Of a stretch of DNA of 64,000 nucleotides, positions 50,528 to 62,389 are shown piece by piece (within the stretch, counting starts at the first letter, position 1; each line of letters opens with the position of its first letter). The stretch is from assembly GCA_037903355.1 (NCBI GenBank), contig JBAJFE010000026.1:310001-374000 (forward strand), in the 5' to 3' direction. The notes below the pieces were generated by a model that saw only the letters and a list, made by a program, of their open reading frames with translations, was not told the origin of the DNA and did no database searches. The position numbers were made by a program, and so were the translations under genes. Origin of the DNA: Trichuris trichiura. Taxonomy: Eukaryota; Nematoda; Enoplea; Trichinellida; Trichuridae.

Positions 50528-51359
50528 AAACAGGTCAAATTCGCCGTTCAAACAGAAAGGAAAAGTAATAGAGCCAAAGAGATCTGTTAGTTTGCATCGA
50601 AGAAGCTACTCGGATGGAATGTAAACAGGAAAATCAGGTCAAATCGTACATTGACCGGGCTAAAGTAAGCGTTTTGCCCTATCTTTGTTACATCAGAGGT
50701 CAGATAACGGCCGTTAGTAGCTGCTGCTGATTTGCATAATGTTAGGTCGTCTTGAAACTGTGACTAATAATATCATATGGAGAATGGTATATCATTGGTA
50801 CAATCATGATTGTCATAGTCCTTCTACATTGGTAAGTATATAAGTTAATTAGTTCTGTCATGGTGAATAAAAGTTGACAAACTGACGTTTTAGAGTAAGC
50901 GAACGGAAATTGGTGATGGCAAAGGAAGCGATGAGTAAAAAGCTGATGAAATCTGGCATGAATTCAAGGTGTTAGAGTTCACCACAATGGACACAAAGAA
51001 ATGAATCAGTTGACGATGATTTGGTAAGTACCATTTGAAAAAGACCGATCGTTAGCTGAGACAAGCTTGGCGTTTCTACTGGTCACATATATTGTGTGTG
51101 ATAAAGGCATAGTCTGCGGTAAGCTGTCTTTTAAATTGTTACAAAAAAATAGCTTTTGTTGCACGGATAGATGATGAATTATTTTTAGGCGAAAACAACA
51201 TTGCAGTTGATGTAGTGTATTTCACCGTGATACTATTGCATTCTATGTTTTGCATGCTGAATTGGATAATGAAATAAAGAATTTTTGGGAGGTCCTTCGG
51301 GTGAAATGCCAAAGTAAAACTGACCCAAAGCAGTGTGCATTGTTCTCGATGTCTTGGCA

Positions 51360-51430
51360 AAGTTTTGTCCCGTTTTGAACTAATAACCGCCCATCCATAC
51401 GTTGGTAGGGCATCCAGTTTCAGCCGAAAG
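51360..51430. repeat. Dispersed fragment of the 46-kb foldback family
   Basis: The sequence aataaccgcccatccatac followed by gttggtagggc resembles the right arm of the element at 46455-46616 (aataattgctcatccatcc then gttggtagagc). It shows the family is dispersed as well as tandem. Confidence 0.5.
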
Positions 51431-51952
51431 TCAGAACCTACAAGAAGAACTACACGACATTCTGTTCCATTGGTAAGAATTGATGTTTGCATGCCGGGAG
51501 TGTTAATAACATTGAATTCTCACACATGTATTAATTGCATGACAGTGATCTCATATATCTATTTGTGTGACATCCTCATGTATTACATCATGGCATGATA
51601 TAGGTTTGAATGTGTCGCGTTGTGCTCGTGTATAATTTCAAATGTATGGGATAGTATTGTTCTCTCGTTTGACCGTTGGATTCTGGTTATGGGCTTGTAG
51701 GTTTTCATTAGAGGAGGTACGGTATAGAAGTTGCGAAGTTTACAATGGTTAAAATTGTCTACAATGGTTAACAAATGGTGTTATATGTTCACAAAGACAC
51801 AATCCACAAATCGTTTGTCACGGACGTGATTACAAGGAAAGCAAAGTCGGAAAATGACCACTCATTTGGCACAATCGGAGCAAAGGTGATGACAAAAAAT
51901 ATGTGAACTGTATGCAAACTCGGTTGGTCAATTGTGAGCAGCAGAGATTATT

Positions 51953-52186
51953 TTGAGAAAGGATAAAAAGTGCAAGGTGTGCCGAAAGAAGCAAATGGAA
52001 AAGTCACGAATTGAAAAGTTAAAAAACGATCTAATGGGAATTGAAGAGCTCAAGCAAGATTACGCAATGCTAGCGGAAGAAAGCAGCAGCGACAAGCACA
52101 AGAATGGGAGGACTACTGTCACAAAGACAACAAGAAAGCCTCAAGATCAACGACAAGCGCGACAGGGCAACATGCGACAGACTTGA
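51953..52186 (+). other. Lysine-rich open frame, unrecognised
   Basis: An open frame of 77 codons with no ATG until codon 15 (51995). The product is strongly charged, has one CKVC pair and a Lys/Glu-rich helix (EKSRIEKLKNDLMGIEELK), and then a basic Thr/Gln tail. It could be an exon or a product of the local purine-rich bias. No domain is recognisable. Confidence 0.2.
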
Positions 52187-52846
52187 AATGTAGAGAGCAG
52201 TTGAAAAAAAAGAAAGTTTAAAACCACAATACATCCACAGCAATTTTGGCACCTTCTGTCATCCTCACACTTACCAATGGACCTATGGACCTTCATGAAA
52301 CATATTTTGCTCTGAAATAGGGATACTATACCGTACCTTCTCTGATGGAAATGGACCGCATGTTGCCTATTCTTAAAAAGTACAACACCTGAGATTAGGA
52401 GTTGTACCACTTGCTTGTATCCCGTGGAGCCATACCGTTCCTCTGGTACCTATATACCTGCATGCGAAGTATGAATGTCGCTCCCATGGGTCTAAAATAT
52501 CTAATGGAGTCCTATAACGTACAGTGGTCTAGTAGTGGGCATGATTCCTAGATGTATGATTGGAATTGAAGCATACATGTTAGATTGGCATGGAGTGTAT
52601 AACCCCTGTGCTGATGGATGTTCTGGCACTGGCATGTTGCCTTCACGTAGAGGGTACATCTCCTACGAGCGTAAATGTTCTTGCATGAAGGGACCGTGCT
52701 GACAGTATGATAATCCAGCGAGAAAATTGTCATCGCTAACATAGTCATTGCATGAAAAGGAGTCACTGTGCAAGTCCATAAAATCATCTCATGAGGATGT
52801 CACACAAATAGTAGCATCCAACACATTGCATGCTGGAGATCACTGA

Positions 52847-53410
52847 AAAGTGCATGTCGAAGTCATTGCATCAGGGGGTACTCTCGAACCGCTTGTCAAA
52901 GTCATCGCATGCGAGAGTACCCCTGTACATCATGTCAAAATAATCGCATGCGGAGGGTACCCTCAAAACCGCATGTCAAAATCCTCGCATGCGGAGGGTA
53001 CCCTCAAAATTGCGTGTCAAAATCCTCGCATGCGGAGGGTACCCTCAAAATTGCATGTCAAAGTCATCGCATGCGGAGGGTACCCTCAAAACCGCATGTC
53101 AGAATCACAGCATGAGGGATATCCTCAAAATTGCATGTCGAGGTCATCGCATGCGGAGGGTACCCTCACAATTGCATGTCAAAATCATCGCATGCGGAGG
53201 GTACCCTCAAAATTGTATGCCAAAGTCATCGCATCGGGGAAATACTCTAATCTGCATGTCAAAATCACTGCATGAGGGGAGTACCCCCAAAAATGCATGT
53301 CAAAATCACTGCATGAGGGGGTACTCCCAAAATTTGCATGTCGGAATGATCGCATGAGGGGGTATGACTCATCCATCCATCTCAGAAATAACCGCATGAG
53401 AGGTTGTCAC
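52847..53410. repeat. 41-bp minisatellite
   Basis: About 14 tandem units of 39-41 bp. The consensus unit carries gcatgcggagggtaccctc followed by aaaattgcatgtcaaaatcatc. The central units keep two palindromes, GCATGC and GGTACC. The outermost units are diverged (GCATGAGGGGGTAC types), the usual pattern when unequal exchange homogenises the middle. Because 41 is not a multiple of three, the frames rotate, giving overlapping long frames that are not genes. Confidence 0.93.
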
Positions 53411-53658
53411 TCGCAATGTCACTCGAAACGTGGTAATGGGGAAGGAACCACGTGATCAAAAAAATCACACCAGGGGGAAGAAGGTTGCTCAAAAAAACCA
53501 CTAAGTAAACAAAGACTTAAAAAACGCGCCGGATGCCGGCATAATACACTCGAATACAGGAGCGGATTCCCGATCCGTGCTAATACCAGGAATCGGATCC
53601 ACCAATCGGACCGAAAGAACCTGGCCGAAGACAACCCCCCTCCCAGAAAATGAACCAG

Positions 53659-53680
53659 GAGAGAGAGAGAGAGAGAGAGA
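53659..53680. repeat. (GA)11 microsatellite
   Basis: Eleven perfect GA units inside a broader purine-rich stretch (about 53650-53830). Confidence 0.9.
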
Positions 53681-54375
53681 CTGAGAATGAAAGACTGAGT
53701 GAAAAGAACTGAACATGATGAGAGAAACAGCTCATCAGCTCAGAGGAGAGAAGATATGAGACGAGATGAGAGAATGATGATCACGAGACGCGATCAGCTG
53801 AGAGCGCGATCCATAAGATGATTCCAGACCATGTCTTCGAACAGGAGACGATGCTGAAGAGCGAAGTATGACAAAAAATTCACGATGTGAAAAAATCACA
53901 TCATAAAACAGAGAGATTCATACCCAACACCAGGATATGATCTGCTCCGTCAGAGATGATGAAGGAATGAAATGAGTTGCTGAGAAAAATCTCAGCGATG
54001 ATATATGCTGAATTTGAAGACCAGTCCATTTCTTGTCCACAGAAGTGTCTTCGCCTTTGAAATGCCTTTACGAAACAGACGGACATCGGTCGACTCTAAA
54101 AAATTTATTGCCACTTGACGTCAGCAGAAGACAGACAATACCAAACGAGCGAGTCTTCTCTGCCACAGGTATGACAATATTTGGTCGTTTGACATTTTGA
54201 CGGATTGATCAGACGGACAAATAGCGACGCAAAATATCGTGTTTCTTCAGCTGTTTTCTTTTTTCGACCTAAAATAATGCAAAAATCAACATAAGCAAAA
54301 AACGACAAATTTCTTACTTTAAAAAATAGTTTCGAGCGTCTTTTCAAAAAATAGTGCAATTGAAATGTCAAGCGT

Positions 54376-54650
54376 CTTTGACTCGTCCTCCGTTTTGAAA
54401 TTGTTGTCCAGTTTTGACCGGTCGTCCTTTCCTTTTTTTCGTCCTCGTTTTTGGTCAATTAGACGATTGGCTGTCCGGAAATTTTCTGCTCGATCCTCTT
54501 CACGAATTTTGAATGGCCCTCTCGGTTTGAAATTGTCGTCCCGTTTTGAGCTGTCGTCCTTTCCTTTTTTCGTCCTCTTTTTTGGTCGAGTTTACGATCC
54601 GCTGTTTGGACAATTTTCTCTGCTCTCTTTTCACGAATTTATAATGGTCA
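54376..54650. repeat. Two-copy tandem duplication of about 130 bp
   Basis: A block with gttttgaaattgttgtcc and gtcgtcctttcctttttt at about 54390 is repeated at about 54520 as gtttgaaattgtcgtcccg and gtcgtcctttccttttttcg, continuing to the cacgaatttt / cacgaattta ends. The 98-codon frame through it is the repeat read twice. Confidence 0.7.
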
Positions 54651-55501
54651 TTTCTTTTTAATTAGCCGTCAGCGAGATTCTAAAAGTTGAAAAAATGAAA
54701 GGTGTTTAAGACTAAAAGACTCACCATCTTTCATTCCAACATTGAACTGGTTTGTCCATCATCTTTTGAAGAATTCTTCATTTCTGTCGATCATTTCCAT
54801 ATGGCACCGTCATCCTGTCGTCCTGTCCAGCGACTGGTCTTTTCCAAATGGATCCTCCAACCGGCAGCATTTACCACTGGAATGAACGAGCAGCGATCAG
54901 CAGTAGTCGCATAGGAGCAACTGCTCTGCAAGTCGGAACGAGCGAACACTGATTTTGAGCGTCTGGGTCTCGGCCACAATACTTTAGTGGTATGCAAATC
55001 ACTGATTGACCTGATAAAAGGTCGTTTCAATAACCCACTTACTATTGACACATTGCTTGCAAGTATAGAATTTTATCGTTTCAGCGTATAAGAGGTTAAG
55101 CTACATCTTACAAGTGCAAACATTAGCACTGACTACTATACGATTAAAGCAAACAAATGCTCAAACAATTTCTTCCCTCTGGCTGATATAATGAACTGAT
55201 AACCTATTTCGTTGACCTTGAAGAACGATCGTATTTACTCTGATTGTATAAACATTGGGAGCAAAGAACGTTTTGAAATATGATTATTCCTTTAAAAAGA
55301 TATGATTTTAACGAATTCCTAAATGCTTAGTCTGATAACGTTCACTTAAAAGTTGCCTAATTTCTTCAGTAAGCGATAGGAAAAGGAAAAGAAGAATAAG
55401 TTTATCGAGAAAAAGAAAAAATAATACTCCTTTCCGTCAATTAGAATCTACGGTATTTCAAATTTACTCTAAAAAAGTGTGATGAACAGAGAGACTGACT
55501 G
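54651..55501. other. Nothing recognised
   Basis: Short frames only; no splice pattern, repeat or RNA gene was recognised between the 130-bp duplication and the large repeat copy. Confidence 0.4.
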
Positions 55502-57020
55502 CAGTGCATACAGCATTTTACAACCTTAAAATCCATGGCAACTGATAAAAGAACTGAAAGAGGCTTTGTTCTTAAAACAAATTTACTTTTTGACGTTCCG
55601 TCTTTAATGGGGAACTAAATTACTGGTTTTCACGGGTGTATCCGTTTTCATGTTGGGTATACGTCACTTATTATCCTTAGGAATTTGAATGACAAAGTTG
55701 CGGTAGATTTCGTGAACGGTCGGTTTCATGGGCAACTAACAATCGTCATCGAAAAAGAAAAACAAATTTAGGCTGGTTTTTCCGTACAAACTACATTACA
55801 CATGAAACACTTCCAAATAACTCCATTATTGTACTATACAAAAAGATACGACGTATTGCTTTCTCATCTTTTCTTACCAAGTAGAGCTTTCAGGGCGGAT
55901 TGTTGCTCGCCATCAACGCTGATTCAAAGGACCTTCGACAGGGTGCGATAAACCTTAAATATCAACTTAATAAGAAAATATTAGTAACAATAATTACATG
56001 TCTAAATATAAGTTGTGCTTTTACAAAAACGTTATATTCACAGCTATCCATTGTAGGTGAGACTTAACTGGTGAAAGTTTGTTGAAATGTCAATTATTTT
56101 CCAGTTTCTGATTTGGCCATCGTTGAAACTCTGTTTAAACCCGCTGAAGTTTGTATGTAGTGTGATATGCTCTATGTTGGCACAAAATTGTCTTCGATAA
56201 TTTTTTGTTCCTTCTTTCTCTTTCCCTTCGTTCGCATTTTTCTACCTTATTCCTTTGCCTTCTTTAATAGTCCTTCGTCGTTTCTTTTCTTCTTTCTCAT
56301 CTTTCTCATGGTGTTTTCTAGGCTTCCTTTCCGTCTTTCATATCATCCCGGTTTCTACGGCTTTCTTCTTCCATCGCTTTATTCTTGTCCACTTGCCACT
56401 ATGAATTGTATTCATTTGCGTTTCGTTCATTATTCTTTTGTTCTTTCTTTACCTCAATTTTACTATATTCTTAAAGTTTCGAGCAAACAGCACAGTTGTT
56501 CGCTTTATCTGTTTGCTTCTCTACTCATACCTTTTATACACCGGCAACTTCAACCTGTTTAAAAAGAGCTTAAACGATGAGCACTTTTGAAACTGGAAAA
56601 CAATTCGCAATACCCACTTTTCTGAAAACATTTACTTTAAATCTAAAAGTGAAAGAAATCTATCATTCTCTTCTATAATTAATTCACGCTATACCGTTTA
56701 CGTGCATTACTTTTCACGTTTAGCTGCAAATACATAACATTACCCCGACGATGACAAAATAGCGTTTCAAGTCAGAGTGACTCGCTTTCTTTTCACGCAA
56801 TTCTCACATTCATCTGCAGTCAACATGCACCCTTTCTAATTAAGCTAAACGCACCTTTTTTTCCAAATGAAACAAATTTACGCACAGTTAAAACATGACG
56901 TCTCAGTTTGACTTGCCTTCTTTTGACGCAAAAGTGAAAAGACGTTACGGGCCTGTTTGGCGCGTCTTTTTGTGACGCGAAACGGTTTCATGCGGCCGCC
57001 GGTAGCTTCCTCGCAAACCA
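55502..57020. repeat. Large repeat, copy 1 (about 1.5 kb)
   Basis: Closely similar to 62390-64000 across its whole length, with small insertions in the second copy (for example around 62930-62980 and 63160-63190). Shared blocks include gaggctttgttcttaaaac, gagtgactcgctttctttt and tgtgacgcgaaacggtttc. A 131-codon pyrimidine-rich frame at 56167-56562 is not preserved in copy 2, where a stop interrupts it, so it is not called as a gene. Confidence 0.9.
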
Positions 57021-59700
57021 AAAACTTGTCCACGCGCTCCGGAGGCCTCATCAGTATTTTTAAAATTAGTGGCACCTGCTTTTCCTTTAACTACTGTACC
57101 ATGAATCCAAAAACTAGCATTTTGTCATATTTCCAGCTGTCCGTTGCTCGCACGAGCACTGAAAAATCGGAATGGCACTAACCGTAAGTATAGGGGCACT
57201 ATATTAGCCAGTTAAAAGTTCCTGCATGCGCCCCTCAGAATATACAAGTGCGGCTCCATTGGAACAACACAATCATAGGAATCTGCAAATTCCAAAGCTC
57301 TATAGCGGGACAGCACAGCCATCTGTTGGCTAAACGCATTAAGGAATACGAATGTGCCCGCAACTTTCCATTTCGTTTCGGATGAAGCGATGGCGCAAAA
57401 AACTGCTTCGTTTGCGCTCAGCCTTTCCTTATCCTTTTTCGCAGAAGAGTTATGACGCGTCTGTAGCCGTCTCAAAAATAAAACCGTTCTCCTGTGAGCG
57501 TTTGAGGGCTAGTGACTATTTTTGAAAATACTACTCCCTTCTTATCGTTAACCTACTGTACGAAAAATGTAAAACCAGAATTTTTTCATATCGCCAGCAT
57601 CCCGTAGCCCAAACGATCTCGGAGAAATCCGGAATATGCTCTCTATAAGTATAGGCCTATGATACTCCCTACGTAAACTACTTCGTCTATGCGCGCCCTG
57701 GCTATACAAGAGCGGTTTTGGTCAAACACCGCCCCAACCGAAACCAATAGCTTCCAGAAGCCAGAATAATGCAGGAATACGTTTATGCCGGCTGCGTTCG
57801 ATTTGGATTCAAATGAAGCCATCGCGCAGAAAAACCGGCTCATTATAGTTCTGTGTTTCCGTTCCCATAACAGAGAACCGATACTGGGCTACTGAAGCGC
57901 TCTCGCGCACAAAACACTAGTCGGGCGCGCAGAGGGAGGCCTATGAGTATTTTTGAAAAACGTGGTACCTGCTTTTCGTACATCTACTGTATGAAGAAAG
58001 TCATTTCTCCTATTTCCAGCCTCCCGTGGCTCGAAAAGTCTGAATGCTGCTCTCCATAAATATAGGAACACAATACTCGCTACGTAAAGTTGTTCGTCCA
58101 TGCGCGGTCAGTGCATAGACGAGCGCCTTTTGTCGATCACCGCGGCAAACGAAACTAACAGCTTCCAAAGTCTCTATCCGACTCGGAGCATCCACTTAGC
58201 AGCAAGGAGGATGCATCGAACACGTTTTTGAGCACTCCTTTCGATTTAGTTTCAAATGAAGCCATCGCGCAGAAGAACAGACTCCCTATCGGTCCGCGTA
58301 TCAAATCCCACTCTGCAAGACAGCTACAGCGCTACTACACCTCTCTAGCTCACAAAAAACTTTTCCGCCGCGCATGCTACGCCTAATTAGGAATTTTGAA
58401 AATACTGGTACCTGCTTTTCGTTCATTACTGTACGAAGAATGTAAAAAGACATGCTTTCATGTTTCTGGTCTCCCGTTGCACAAATGAGTTCCAAAAAAC
58501 AGGAATATGGCTCTGCGTAGGTATACGCGCATAATATTCAGCAGTTAAACTTCTTCATTACCGTGCCCCCAGGGCAAGGAAAAACAACTTCAGTCAAACA
58601 CCGCCATCAGGAAGTCTAACAGCTTCTAAGACGTACGCGACTCAACACAGCTGTATAAAAGCTAGGTACGGTGCAGATTTGGTTTCTGCGGCCACTTTCC
58701 ATTTCTGCTCGAATGATGGGATCACGAGCAAAAACAGGGTGAGTTTCCCTCGGTGTTCCCGCTCCCACTTTGCAGGAGCATCATAGCGGTTCTACGGTTT
58801 TTTCACGGACGAAAGACCTATCCGGCGCGCAGCGGACAGCCTGCGAGTATTGTTGAAAATATCGGTACCTGCGTTTCGTTCACCTACTGTACGAAGAATG
58901 TAAAAAAAGAACTATTTCTTGTTTTCGGCCGCGGATTGTCCAAATGAGCGACGAAAAATCTCAACATTGCTCTCCATAAGTATAGCGACATAATATTCGC
59001 TAGCTAAAGTCCTTCCTCCATGCGCGCTGAATGTATAAAAGAGCGGCTTGCGTCGAACACCGCCAGGGAACGAACGAAATCTATAGCTTCCAAAGTTTCT
59101 ACGCGACCCAACGTAGCTATTTAAAAAAAGGAATGATGCAGGAATACTTTTCTGCCCGCTGCTCTCTGTTTGGTTTCAAATGAAACCATCGCGCAGAAAA
59201 ACAGTCTCGTTACCGGTCGGCACTTCCGTTCCCATTCCGCAGTACCATTACAGGTCCACTGTAGCCATCTCGCCGACAAACGATTTCTCCAACGCGCAGG
59301 GGACGGCCTGTGAGTATTTTTGAAACTATCGCCACCTGCTTTTCGTTCATCTACTGTACGAAAAATGTAAAAAGAGAAGTTTTTCATATTTTCGGCTTTT
59401 CTGTTCATTACTTGACCTCTGAAAACTAGGAATATGGCTCCGCTTAACTATAGGCGCATACTATTCGCCAGTTAAACTACGTCTTCTAGGTGCCTCCAAG
59501 CTTTAGAAGAGCAACTTTAGACGATCACGGCTATCAAGAGATATAATGGCGTCGAGGAGTCGTACAGGAACCAACACAGCTGTCTAAAAGCTAGAACATT
59601 GCAGGATTATGTTTCTGGCACTACTTTCCATATCGCATCGAAAGGGAAAGCGATCGCTCAGAAGAGCAGGCCGCTGTTGCTGAGCTTTTCGTTTCCCATT
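57021..59700. repeat. Array of diverged 430-467-bp units
   Basis: Six units are marked by the recurring block cctgcttttcgttcat-ctactgtacgaa at about 57091, 57553, 57984, 58425, 58884 and 59351 (spacings 462, 431, 441, 459, 467). Each also carries a block like ataagtataggcgcataata and one like gaagccatcgcgcagaaaaa. The units are well diverged from each other. Short minus-strand frames in several units share a peptide theme, FFCAM.SFE.K..AAG..VFLH. Confidence 0.85.
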
Positions 59701-59704
59701 CAGC

Positions 59705-59990
59705 TAAATGATCTTTGAAAGACGATCAAGGAAGACAGATTTTTAACAAATCTCACACTAACGATCACTGAAAAGAAACAGCGGAATGAAAACCATAACC
59801 GTAAACGATCTTTTCAGATATCGCTACATTAAAGGAAAGGAATTAGGAAAGTCTCTTAAATTTTATTTAAAGAACAAAAAGGTCACCCAATATCTACTCC
59901 ATAATCTGAAGCGACAAACTCTTAGTTTCGGAGGACAAACGTTAAAGCATCTTGTACGTAGTTGAATGCAGCTGTTCGAACCTTTATGCA
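59705..59990. repeat. Repeat pair, copy 1
   Basis: Similar in the same orientation to 61080-61400: shared blocks are tctttgaaagacgatcaagg / tctctgaaagacgttcaagg, gatatcgctac / gatatcgctag, and caaactcttagtttcgg / caaacccttagtttcgg. No coding content. Confidence 0.7.
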
Positions 59991-61079
59991 GAAGAAACTG
60001 AGCTAAACGTAAGTGAGCGATTCAAAGAACATAAGAAACATTTAATCTGGTTTAAATTTACTCATTTGAGGAGCAATGTCTCGCCGGTTTAACACACTGA
60101 GCATTATAAAAAAGATTACATACGTACATTCATGAAAAACACCAGGGGCAATATGATAAACAAAAATTCAGTCTGCAAGAATTACTAAACCGACGCGGCC
60201 AATAAACAACCCAACCATGATCCCTCATTATTGCTATTTTTGAAAATCATAAACGCTGATAAGAAAATTCTGCTGTGCGGAAAGAATTGCTGTGCAAAAC
60301 TGCGCTGTTCTATAGCATATGGAGAATCACATTGAACATGCAAACGATTAGAGTCTCAGCTACAGGGTGAATAATTTGATCGATCAGTCAATGAAAAAAA
60401 TGGAAACGTAAAGAATGGTTATAAGTTCGTACTCTAATAAATTACAGCAAGACAAAACCAACCCTTTTGTCCCTGTACGCTGAAAACACTGTACTCTCCC
60501 GCCTAATTCACACTCTATCGGTCGACATTCTCTTCGAGTTATTTGCTACGAGAACGAAATAAATTGCAGGGCGCAAACGTCACCGGAAGGCTTCCCCACC
60601 GAATCAGGAACTCTTTCGCGTCACCTCTGTTTTCTTCTCTGCCGCGTCGGTTAATCCCTCATTTTTCTTTCACAGGTCAGCGAGCTCGACTATGAGAATG
60701 CGGTGCGTACTCCAGTCTCCATACCGATATGATAATTAGTTTGGTACTGTTAATGAGATTAATTTTAGTACCGCTGAGGACGGGTCGCGCGAGGCCCGAA
60801 AGCTACGGAATCTTATTAAAAGTTTTGTATTTTAACGGGACGAATTCCGTAAGAAGAAACAATTGAAACATGAAAAATGGCATATTTAAATTATGAAATA
60901 TTTGTATTACAAACAAGCGATTTTCAGAAGGAGAAAGCTTTTGTGCGAAATCTAGCATAAGCTATGCTTCAGATGCGTAGCTGATCCTCCACTATTACTA
61001 TCCCTCAGCCGTAACTACAGACTCTATGCAAGACGTATTAGTTCAAAGTTAATACAGCACAATGAATCTTTCTCGAAGA
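59991..61079. other. Spacer between repeats, nothing recognised
   Basis: About 1.1 kb of AT-rich sequence with a slightly GC-richer patch at 60570-60800. Neither genes nor repeats were recognised. Confidence 0.4.
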
Positions 61080-61400
61080 ACTAAATTATCTCTGAAAGAC
61101 GTTCAAGGAAGACGGATTTTCGACAAACCTGATAGAATAGATCACTGATAAAAGATTCAGCCGTCGGCAGTTTTCTACAGCGGGGTGAACACCAATGCCT
61201 TACTTGATTCTTCCACGATATCGCTAGATTACGGGAAAGATGAAACAACTGGGAAAGCCTCTTGAATTTCAATTAGAGTTCAAAAAGATCACCCAATATC
61301 TGTCCCATATTCTGAAGTAACAAACCCTTAGTTTCGGGGGATAACCGCATGGCATTACGTACGAAATTGAATCCAGTTGCTCAGTGGAAACACTAGCACA
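61080..61400. repeat. Repeat pair, copy 2
   Basis: Second copy of the 59705-59990 segment, about 1.37 kb downstream, with an insertion of roughly 40 bases near 61150-61190. Confidence 0.7.
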
Positions 61401-62389
61401 GATTAATCTTGCGCTGAAGACGGGAACCGTGTCCTCCTGAAAGCTGCGCTTAATGAAAGTTTTCACGGGATCGAAATTCCGTACTTCAGTTACGCAATAA
61501 GTACTTATAGTGTTATAGTTGTTCTATAGAGAGTTATGGATCAGACCGACGAAAAAATATAGCATCGAATTGCACTATTTTTTTAAAAAGACGAAGAAAA
61601 AGAAAAATTACAATCATGTTACAAGGTACCATAAGTTTAAAAACTTTAAACAAAACATAGGCAAAGTCAGCAACATTCATGAAGGTTAGAATGATAACTA
61701 TTGTAAAAACAATTCTACGAGTCTTTTCAGCTGAAACATTACGCAAGAACTTAGCAATAGTCGAAAAGCGGAGTATTAACTAGTGACTACTACGTTAGCA
61801 ATTTCGTAAGAAGCCTTGGATGACGTAGAGCAACTATTAATGTCAAGCTTACCTTGATACGACATGGGACAGCTTGCGTTGAATTACTGATCCTTCGTCT
61901 AAATGCACCGCGACCAAAACCAAATACAGATAAGAAGAGTATGCAGGTTCAGCTATCGACAACCTGACCGTATTTTGAAATTTTGAAATATTTAACGTGA
62001 CAAAGTTGAAGATTCTTTAGCTGCAAAACTGTTAATTCGTGTTTTCATTGACTGTTCACTCATCAGCTTTTTCACCGACATTCGAGAAGCGATTCCATAT
62101 TTTTTTCATTTCACGACGTGTTCAATTCTTGGTATCTCTTCCGCGTAAACAGTGCTTGAACGCTACAGAACTCTTACTAAGCTGTATTTTTTCGCCATTC
62201 CACTCATACAGGGGAACTTCAGTCACCTTTACCGCTTTAAACAAACACAAATTCTTCGCCGTTTTTCTTTTCTGCTTCACCTGAATGTAGCAGCGAAGGA
62301 GAACTTAAAAGTAGCTTTAAGTTGAGTTGTTCTAGCGGTTGTATTGCATACAGCATACAGCAATTTGTAGAGCATTTTGTTGAGTTGTT
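61401..62389. other. Spacer before second large repeat copy
   Basis: AT-rich, short frames only. A short direct duplication of gcatacagcatacagca type lies near 62346-62360 at the edge of the next repeat copy. Confidence 0.4.

Noticed and set aside
52850..53357. Overlapping frames of 120-140 codons in the 41-bp array
   Set aside because: The unit is not a multiple of three and the frames simply cycle through the repeat, so the length is an artefact.
56167..56562. 131-codon hydrophobic frame in large repeat copy 1
   Set aside because: Copy 2 has a stop in the same frame, and differences between copies include several radical Tyr to Cys or His changes. The region is pyrimidine-rich, so it is probably not coding.
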